Positions 58,379 to 64,000 of a stretch of DNA of 64,000 nt are shown here, piece by piece. The notes beneath the pieces are model-generated. The model saw only the letters and a list, made by a program, of their open reading frames with translations, had not been told where the DNA came from and made no database searches. The stretch covers positions 1 to 64,000 of the forward strand of contig JABFXY010000101.1 of NCBI GenBank assembly GCA_013361525.1, given 5' to 3'. The position numbers were made by a program, and so were the translations under genes. This DNA comes from Polyangiaceae bacterium (GTDB lineage Bacteria; Myxococcota_A; Polyangia; Polyangiales; Polyangiaceae). The number at the start of each line of letters is the position of its first letter. Within the stretch, counting starts at the first letter, position 1.

Positions 58379-59680
58379 ATGCGATACTCCCTGGCAGCGG
58401 CCTTCGCTGCAGCCATCACCACGAGCTGCGCATCCGGCTCCCAATCCGCGGGCGGTGATGTGGTCGATGTCGGCGCCGGCGGAACTCGCGCCTCGACGGC
58501 GCTCGAGGCGCCGCTGCCCGGCACGACCTACATCGCACTTCGTGCGGCGGGCGATGTGGTCGCGAGCTTCGGCGGCGGACAAGGACCCAGCGTGAATGGA
58601 CCGATCATCGCCGAGGTCGGCGAGCGGTGCAGCGGTTCGTGTGAGGATCAGCTCGAAACGGCGCTGAAGGGCTTTGCGCCCAGCAATACCTTGTTTGCTG
58701 CGCGTGCCGGAGACCTCTTGACCGTCATTGACGGCCCAGGCTTCCTCAAACAGTTTGGACCTATCGACAGCCCCGAAAAGGCCGTTCTTCTGCTTTGGCT
58801 CTCCGGCCACGCACCAGAGGGAATGCGAGACTCCGGAGGAAAGGTCGCATTGCGCGCCGCGCGTACGGACGAGGGCTTTGTCGTTCCGGTCATTGGCGAG
58901 ATGCATTGTGGTTCGGCGCCGCCGGGGTCCAACGGTGAGGCCGATACACGGTGGCGCGATGTTCTCTTGGTAGCGAAGGACGGGACGGTGACGACGAAGC
59001 GCCGCGATGTGCTCGAGCGCGGGATGCTTCAACCGTGCATGCCGCTGGGGCGGCGCCCGCAAGGCTTCGTCGCGCATGCAAGTCCGGGGTCGATACAATC
59101 GTGGTTGTGCACGGCCGCGATGCTCGAAAGCGTGAGCATCCCTGCATTCGAGCATCTGGCGGAGGAGCTCGCCGCGCGCGGTGCCCCGCGAGCCCTCGTC
59201 GAGCGAACCCGGCGCGCCGCGCGGGACGAGAAGCGTCACGCCGACGCATTCATCGAGCTCGGCGGGCGCTCAATGCCGCCGCCGGTGTTTCTGCGGTCGC
59301 AGACCCGGTCGGTCGAGGACATCGCAATCGACAATGCGCGCGAGGGTTGCGTGCTCGAAACGTTCTCGGCGCTTCTTGCGCTTCTTCAATCGAAACACGC
59401 CGAGTCGCGGATGCTGCGCGCTGCGATGGCACCCATTGCGGAGGACGAGCGTCGTCACGCCGAGCTCGCGCGCGACATCGATGATTGGTGCTCTCGAAGA
59501 CTGCAACCTGCGGACCGACGGCGCGTGCTCACGGCGAGGCGCAGCGCCGTGAACGAATTGGAGGCGCAGCTTCGTCGAGGTGACGCGATGAATGAAGCAT
59601 TGCGAGCGCTGCTTGGACTTCCGTCGCCTGACAAATCGCTCGCGATGTTTGGTGTGGTGCGGGAGTGGCTCGAGGCGTGA
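58379..59680 (+). CDS. Ferritin-like lipoprotein (copy 2 of 2)
   Basis: A 433-residue lipoprotein (lipobox TTSC). The N-terminal 240 residues form a beta-rich domain with Cys pairs (GERCSGSCEDQ). The C-terminal 190 residues are a ferritin-like bundle with the same motifs as the gene at 47051: AAMLESVSIPAFEHL, RDEKRHADAF, NAREGCVLETFSALL and EDERRHAELARDI. The extra N-terminal domain is absent in copy 1. ATG 58379; longer in-frame readings lack a signal peptide. Confidence 0.77.
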   Translation: MRYSLAAAFAAAITTSCASGSQSAGGDVVDVGAGGTRASTALEAPLPGTTYIALRAAGDVVASFGGGQGPSVNGPIIAEVGERCSGSCEDQLETALKGFAPSNTLFAARAGDLLTVIDGPGFLKQFGPIDSPEKAVLLLWLSGHAPEGMRDSGGKVALRAARTDEGFVVPVIGEMHCGSAPPGSNGEADTRWRDVLLVAKDGTVTTKRRDVLERGMLQPCMPLGRRPQGFVAHASPGSIQSWLCTAAMLESVSIPAFEHLAEELAARGAPRALVERTRRAARDEKRHADAFIELGGRSMPPPVFLRSQTRSVEDIAIDNAREGCVLETFSALLALLQSKHAESRMLRAAMAPIAEDERRHAELARDIDDWCSRRLQPADRRRVLTARRSAVNELEAQLRRGDAMNEALRALLGLPSPDKSLAMFGVVREWLEA

Positions 59681-59699
59681 CGACGTGTTTTGACCGCGC

Positions 59700-60200
59700 T
59701 TAAGCCGCTATCGTCAAGCCGTGCGACTCGAAAATGGCCGTCACCGCAGGCTCTACCGAGCTCGACGTCAGGAGCGGCTTGTTGCCGATATCGCCGCCCC
59801 CATACACGAATAGCTGCAGGCAGCTGTAACAGATGAGGATATCTAGGCTCCGCCGGCCCTTGCCGATCGTCAGCGCGTGACGTGGCTGGAAACACACGAA
59901 GGCGCCTCCCTCGGAAGCGTACACGCCGCGCGCGATCAAATTGAGCAGGTCCTGCCGCACGTCCCAGGGGGCAACGAACGCAGTCCCGATGATCGTGCGG
60001 CCGCGAAATTGGTTCCCCTCCGAGCTCGTCTCGTCCGACGGATCGATACTGAAGATCTCGACCGTCGAAGGCGCGTCGAACATGTCGCGCACCGCGGCTG
60101 CAAACCGGTCGCGGTTCCACCGTGCGAACGAGTCTTCGTCGCCGCAAGCGAACCCGGACGCGATGCCTCCCAGCCCGAGCATCAGCGTGCGTCGTCGCAT
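59700..60200 (-). CDS. Small exported lipoprotein
   Basis: A 166-residue protein with signal RRRTLMLGLGGIASGFAC. The mature part has alpha/beta strands (SLDILICYSCLQLFVYGGGD) with two closely spaced Cys. I recall myxobacterial relatives but no function. ATG 60200; an in-frame ATG at 60227 is unlikely. It is convergent with the ferritin-like gene. Confidence 0.7.
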   Translation of the reverse strand: MRRRTLMLGLGGIASGFACGDEDSFARWNRDRFAAAVRDMFDAPSTVEIFSIDPSDETSSEGNQFRGRTIIGTAFVAPWDVRQDLLNLIARGVYASEGGAFVCFQPRHALTIGKGRRSLDILICYSCLQLFVYGGGDIGNKPLLTSSSVEPAVTAIFESHGLTIAA

Positions 60201-61155
60201 GGCGCAATGGACTCGATGGGCGTCCAATGTTTGGGTATCTGCGCGAGGGCGTCAGTCCACGGCAAATCCGGGACGGGCAAGCCGGGACGGGCATGCCGGC
60301 GCGGCAAGCCGGGCGCGGCAAATCCAGGCCCGACTGATGGCGTGACAAAACCCGCCTGGTTCGCGGTTACTCACCCGACTTTTGTCGCCAGTCGAGCGCG
60401 TATCGGGCGTGGTTATCGCGCTGTTACAGGTCTTCGTTCTGCCGGGACCAAACATTTCAGGGCGCCGGGGAGACGGGTAGACATCGAGGGTCCGCTGCCA
60501 CCACAAAAGTGGGTGGGTAACGGGCAACCAGTCGAGTTTCGTCACATGGTCGCGGGCGGCCGTAGGGTGGAGCCCGCGACGCGCGGCCGGCCGCAAAACC
60601 GCCGGCGGCAGTGCCATAGGGTACGCTCGATGGCGAGGACCGCGAAGGCCGAACCGAAGTGGCTACCTTCAGTCTGAACCCCGGTACTTCGGTTCGCGGA
60701 TTGCGGTGATAATCGCGTCGGTTAGCGCGAGCTCCGCGTGGATTCATCGAATCCGCGACGACCACGAATCGAAGTTGCGGTGTTGAGTCTGAACATAGGC
60801 ACTTCGGATCGCGGAGTCATCACGGTTCTTTCTCCTATCGACGGAGCTAACGGTGGGCGCCGGTGGGCCAAGTGGCGCCGGTGGGCCAAGCGGTGGCGGT
60901 GGGGCGAGTGGCGGCGGTGGGCCAAGCGGTGGCGGCGCGCGAGGCAAAGGCGATCGCAAATCGGGCTGATCGCGGGGCAGCCGCGCCCGTGGGCGATCGG
61001 TGCCCGTGGGCGCGTCGACGTCCCAAGCCGCGCGTCTGAGCGTGGTCGACCGCGCATCGACTCGTGGCCGCGCGGCTTGGCTTGGTCGACCGCGCATCCA
61101 CTCCCTATCCGGACGCCGTTCAACGGTCGCTATGCGCGCCGCCCCTCACCGCTCC
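60201..61155. other. Repeat-rich non-coding region
   Basis: 955 bp without a credible gene. It holds several repeats. Imperfect copies of CCGGGACGGGCAAG lie at 60261-60327. A 30-bp direct repeat with 5 mismatches lies at 60671-60700 and 60786-60815. A GC-rich minisatellite of the GGTGGGCCAAG type lies at 60858-60937. A 21-bp near-direct repeat around TGGTCGACCGCGCATC lies at 61043-61063 and 61083-61103, inside an inverted repeat AAGCCGCGCG/CGCGCGGCTT. Open frames here are low-complexity. Confidence 0.6.
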
Positions 61156-62841
61156 TCACGCGCCTACCTCCGCCCGAACCCAATCGCGAGCTCGGTCCAG
61201 CTGATCCGACGTGGCGCCGAAGGTCTTCAGGATGTGCGCGGTCATCGCGAAAGCGACCTCGGCCTCGGCGGTGACGATGAACTGCGCACCCGCGCGGCGG
61301 AGGGAGGGGATCTCTCCCAGGTAAGTGGTGCGCGTGAGAATGAGGATGTCGGGATTGATGGCGTGCGCCTGGCGGACGACGGCATCGGGGGAGCCGGACG
61401 CGGCGAAGATGAGGCTCGCCGAGTTGCGAATACCTGCGTGCTCGAGGACCTCGCTCTGGGATGCGTCGCCATAAACGGCGTGGATGCCCTCAAGGTTGAG
61501 CTTTTTGACGGTTTCGTGATTGAGCTCGATGACTGTGGGGACGAGGTTGTTTTCTCGCAGGAGGGTGGTGACCATTCGGCCGATAGGCCCATAACCGACG
61601 ACGATGGTCCGCTGCTCGGGCTCGACGATCGGGACGTGCAAGGGCTCACCGGTGTCGCGCGCGCGCGACGGAAGAATGCGCGCGAGCGGCTCGACGAGCC
61701 GATAGAAGACCGGGTTGAGCATGATGGAGACGATCGAGGCGACGACGAGGGCTTGTGTCGCCGAATCCGGCAGGACGTGAAGCTGCCTGCCGAGCGCCGC
61801 GAGCATGAAGGAGAACTCACCAATTTGCGCCAATGACACGGCGACCGTCGCGGCGATCTTCGGCGGATAACGGAGCGCCCAAACGACGAACAGGGCCGCG
61901 ATCGGTTTTCCCAGCAGGATGATCGCGAGGGTGCCGGCCACGAGCCCCAGATTGGAGGTGAGCTGCGTCGGGTCGAGCAGCATGCCCATGGAGACGAAGA
62001 AAAGCACCGCGAAGGCGTCGCGCATGGGCAGAGCCTCGGACGCGGCGCGCGTGCTGAACTCCGATTGGCCGACGACCATCCCGGCGAGGAAGGCGCCGAG
62101 GGCCATCGAGGCGCCGAAGAGCTTCGCGGCGCCGACCGCGATTCCGAGCGCAATGACGAGAACCGTGAGCGTGAAGAGCTCGCGTGATCGAAGCTTGGCG
62201 ACCTGATTGAGGATCAGCGGAATCGCCCGCTGCCCGAAGAACAACGTGAAGGCGATGAGGGCGCCGATCTTGAGAAGGGCCAGGCCGATGGAGAGGATCG
62301 CGCCCGTCGCGCCCGCTTCTTGGACGACCAGGATCGGGAGCATGACGAGGACGAGAACCGTGAAGAGGTCCTCGACCAGGAGCCACCCGACCGCGATATG
62401 CCCTGCAGGCGTGTGGAGCGCGTGATGGTCGCCGAGCAATCGCAAGAGGACGACGGTGCTCGCGACGGAGATCGCGAGGCCGAAGACGAGGCCTTGCACC
62501 AGGGTCCACCCAAACAGATGCGTCAAGAGGACGCCGAGCAACGTCGCAATCGCGATCTGGACGACGGCGCCGGGAATGGCGATACGCCGCACCGCGGTGA
62601 GCTCTTTGACGTGAAAGTGCAGCCCGACGCCGAACATGAGCAGGATGACGCCGACCTCGGCGAGCTGCTCGGCAATTTCCGGATGCGCGATGAATCCGGG
62701 CGTGAAGGGCCCGATGATGACACCGGCGAGGAGGTACCCCACAATGGGCGAGAGCCGTAGTCGCTGACTCAAATACCCGAAGGCGAGGGCCGCTCCGAGG
62801 CCGCTCGTCAACGTGAGAATGAGGTCGAGGTTGTGCGGCAT
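61156..62841 (-). CDS. ybaL-like: Kef/YbaL-type cation:proton antiporter (CPA2)
   Basis: A 561-residue membrane protein with about 12 hydrophobic helices in the first 390 residues, starting LTSGLGAALAFGYLSQRLRL and IVGYLLAGVIIGPFTPGF. The CPA2 motif with paired acidic residue is in VGWLLVEDLFTVLVL. A TrkA-N (RCK) domain follows from about 415 (TIVVGYGPIGRMVTTLLREN). It should exchange K+ or Na+ for H+, gated by nucleotide binding to the RCK domain. No KefG-like partner is present. ATG 62841. Confidence 0.92.
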   Translation of the reverse strand: MPHNLDLILTLTSGLGAALAFGYLSQRLRLSPIVGYLLAGVIIGPFTPGFIAHPEIAEQLAEVGVILLMFGVGLHFHVKELTAVRRIAIPGAVVQIAIATLLGVLLTHLFGWTLVQGLVFGLAISVASTVVLLRLLGDHHALHTPAGHIAVGWLLVEDLFTVLVLVMLPILVVQEAGATGAILSIGLALLKIGALIAFTLFFGQRAIPLILNQVAKLRSRELFTLTVLVIALGIAVGAAKLFGASMALGAFLAGMVVGQSEFSTRAASEALPMRDAFAVLFFVSMGMLLDPTQLTSNLGLVAGTLAIILLGKPIAALFVVWALRYPPKIAATVAVSLAQIGEFSFMLAALGRQLHVLPDSATQALVVASIVSIMLNPVFYRLVEPLARILPSRARDTGEPLHVPIVEPEQRTIVVGYGPIGRMVTTLLRENNLVPTVIELNHETVKKLNLEGIHAVYGDASQSEVLEHAGIRNSASLIFAASGSPDAVVRQAHAINPDILILTRTTYLGEIPSLRRAGAQFIVTAEAEVAFAMTAHILKTFGATSDQLDRARDWVRAEVGA

Positions 62842-62847
62842 CTCGGA

Positions 62848-64000
62848 TCAGGCTGCCCTTCGCGCGGCGACCTCCTGAATGGCTTTGGCGCAGGCCCGAC
62901 CGCTGCGGACGGCGCCCTCCTGCAAACCGAAGAACGGCTGGTCGGTCCAATCGCCGGCGACGAAAAAGTTCTCGATCGGAGTGGCATTGGCGAGCCGCCG
63001 GGAGAGCGTTCCGGGCGTGGGGCTGACGAGGTCGTCGTGTCGAAGGACGACGCTCTTCACGACGTTCTCCGGTCGCACCTCGGGCTCGACCTTCCGAAGA
63101 TCCGCGAGGACCCTCGCAATGAGGAACTCGTCGGAGCTCTCTTTCAGCTCGTCGGTGGCAGGCGCGAGCACGGAAAGGCGGCTGCCGCGCGCGTCGGGAT
63201 ACGCCGTCGTCGCTTGATCCTGATACGCGACGGGGACGCCGTTCGCGAGCAGTGTATAGGTGGTCGAGTCGACGACTTTGCAATCGAACCAGAGCTGGAC
63301 CGAATAGGCGGAGCAATAGGAGATCTGCTTCAATCGCCGAAACGGCTCCTCATTGGCGATCGCGGGCGGCAACAGCTTGCCGAGCGCGAAGCAGGGAATC
63401 GCGGCGACGAACACATCTGCGTGAATGCGCTCGTCACCGATCTCCACGAAGGTGATCCGCTGCTGGCCTCGATGGGCCTCGTAGCCTATGCGCGAGACGG
63501 TCGCGCGCGTGCGTATCTGCGCGCCGCGATCGGTGAGATATCGGCCGAGGGGTGCAAAGATCGTTTGATCGCGCGGGCCGTTGTACCCGGCGAGATGCGT
63601 CTCCGTCGGCGCTTTGAGCACGTGATGAATCAGCTCGAGCAGCGCGAATGCGGAGCATTGCTCGGGCTCGGTGAAATGGAGCGCGCGACAGAGAGGACGC
63701 AGCAGCCGCTCCATCAGGATGGGGTTGCCGCTCGCCCGCGCCCACCACCCGGCGACGGTCTCGAGGTCGTACCGAGCGCGGAGCTGATCGAATCGATGCA
63801 ACGTCGGCGCGACGAGCGGGACGACACCGAGCTTGTCGAAGGGGCCGAGGTATTCGTTGTTTCCGAAGATGCCCGCGAGCGTCGCCGCCGCAGCGCGCAG
63901 CGGATCGATGCCGAACGTCGCGCGCGCCGGGCCGACGAGATCCTGGAAGCGGATCTCGTTCGTCCAAGCGAGGACTTCGCGGGGCTCCCGGCCGATCTCG
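62848..64000 (-). CDS. FAD-dependent desaturase-like oxidoreductase, cut by right edge
   Basis: At least 383 residues, open to the edge of the window. The C-terminal signature of the amine oxidase/phytoene desaturase family is clear: FFVAGDWTDQPFFGLQEGAV and SGRACAKAIQE, where the Asp binds FAD. The middle (RLLRPLCRALHFTEPEQCSA, HLAGYNGPRDQTIFAPLG) is like hydroxysqualene dehydroxylases and zeta-carotene desaturases. The N-terminal GxGxxG lies outside. Substrate is probably an isoprenoid. The gap to the antiporter gene is 6 bp, suggesting co-transcription. Confidence 0.85.
   Translation of the reverse strand, partial: EIGREPREVLAWTNEIRFQDLVGPARATFGIDPLRAAAATLAGIFGNNEYLGPFDKLGVVPLVAPTLHRFDQLRARYDLETVAGWWARASGNPILMERLLRPLCRALHFTEPEQCSAFALLELIHHVLKAPTETHLAGYNGPRDQTIFAPLGRYLTDRGAQIRTRATVSRIGYEAHRGQQRITFVEIGDERIHADVFVAAIPCFALGKLLPPAIANEEPFRRLKQISYCSAYSVQLWFDCKVVDSTTYTLLANGVPVAYQDQATTAYPDARGSRLSVLAPATDELKESSDEFLIARVLADLRKVEPEVRPENVVKSVVLRHDDLVSPTPGTLSRRLANATPIENFFVAGDWTDQPFFGLQEGAVRSGRACAKAIQEVAARRAA

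Noticed and set aside
60858..61097. Pro/Leu-repeat protein frames on the minus strand
   Set aside because: They are translations of a GC minisatellite, with no start signal and equal openness in other frames.

Overview
The window looks like high-GC chromosomal DNA from a myxobacterium (Myxococcota, probably Polyangia). This rests on the gene content: many lipoproteins with a lipobox followed by a Gly/Ser/Ala-rich linker, Cys-rich lipoproteins in tandem, Ser/Thr kinases with a C-terminal membrane anchor, FHA-domain sigma-54 activators, and a type VI secretion (T6SS) island. No rRNA gene or species marker is present, so the taxonomy is an inference.

Region 1 (1-7284, running off the left edge) is the most unusual part. 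It is a string of small, mostly unrecognised genes, nearly all on the minus strand. They are separated by about ten related sites of 58-99 bp with the architecture of integron attC recombination sites: on the minus strand RYYYAAC - loop - GCTGAAC - 8 nt - GTTRRRY. Gene starts lie within a few bases of the GTTRRRY box and gene ends lie next to the opposite box. I read this as an integron gene-cassette array. No tyrosine-recombinase integrase is visible in the window, so it is either a CALIN (cassettes lacking an integrase) or its integrase lies elsewhere. Two cassette genes are frameshifted, one cassette carries two overlapping genes, and one gene (DUF5984-like) points the other way. 7285-9488 is transitional: a decayed stretch, a small membrane protein, an orphan gene and a fragment of an IS110-type transposase.

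Region 2 (9489-29576) holds ordinary accessory genes: a di-haem cytochrome lipoprotein, an ECF41 sigma factor co-transcribed with a DUF6223 protein from a recognisable ECF41-type promoter, a divergent FAD monooxygenase, several lipoproteins, an FHA/sigma-54 activator, a beta-helix lipoprotein, a cutinase/LysB-like esterase, a second ECF sigma factor divergent from a reductase, and an initiator tRNA.

Region 3 (28347-37175) is a T6SS tip and effector island: DUF1795 (Eag/DcrB-like) protein, VgrG, an AAA-type ATPase overlapping vgrG by 4 bp, a peptidoglycan amidase with a peptidoglycan-binding domain, a double-DUF1795 protein, a protein with a PAAR-like C-terminus, and an FHA/sigma-54 activator. 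The order suggests one tip module carrying a cell-wall amidase as cargo, with DUF1795 chaperones and its own regulator.

Region 4 (37182-60200) has three tandem Cys-rich lipoproteins, two Ser/Thr kinases, a DHH-CBS protein, a PPP-type phosphatase, two ferritin-like lipoproteins, an archaemetzincin-like protease, an OmpA-like lipoprotein, a His/Cys-dyad (gingipain/caspase-like) candidate, an M1-like peptidase lipoprotein, a LysR/Old Yellow Enzyme divergent pair and a PKD-sialate esterase lipoprotein. Region 5 (60201-64000) is a repeat-rich non-coding stretch followed by a Kef/YbaL-type antiporter and an FAD-dependent desaturase-like gene cut by the right edge.
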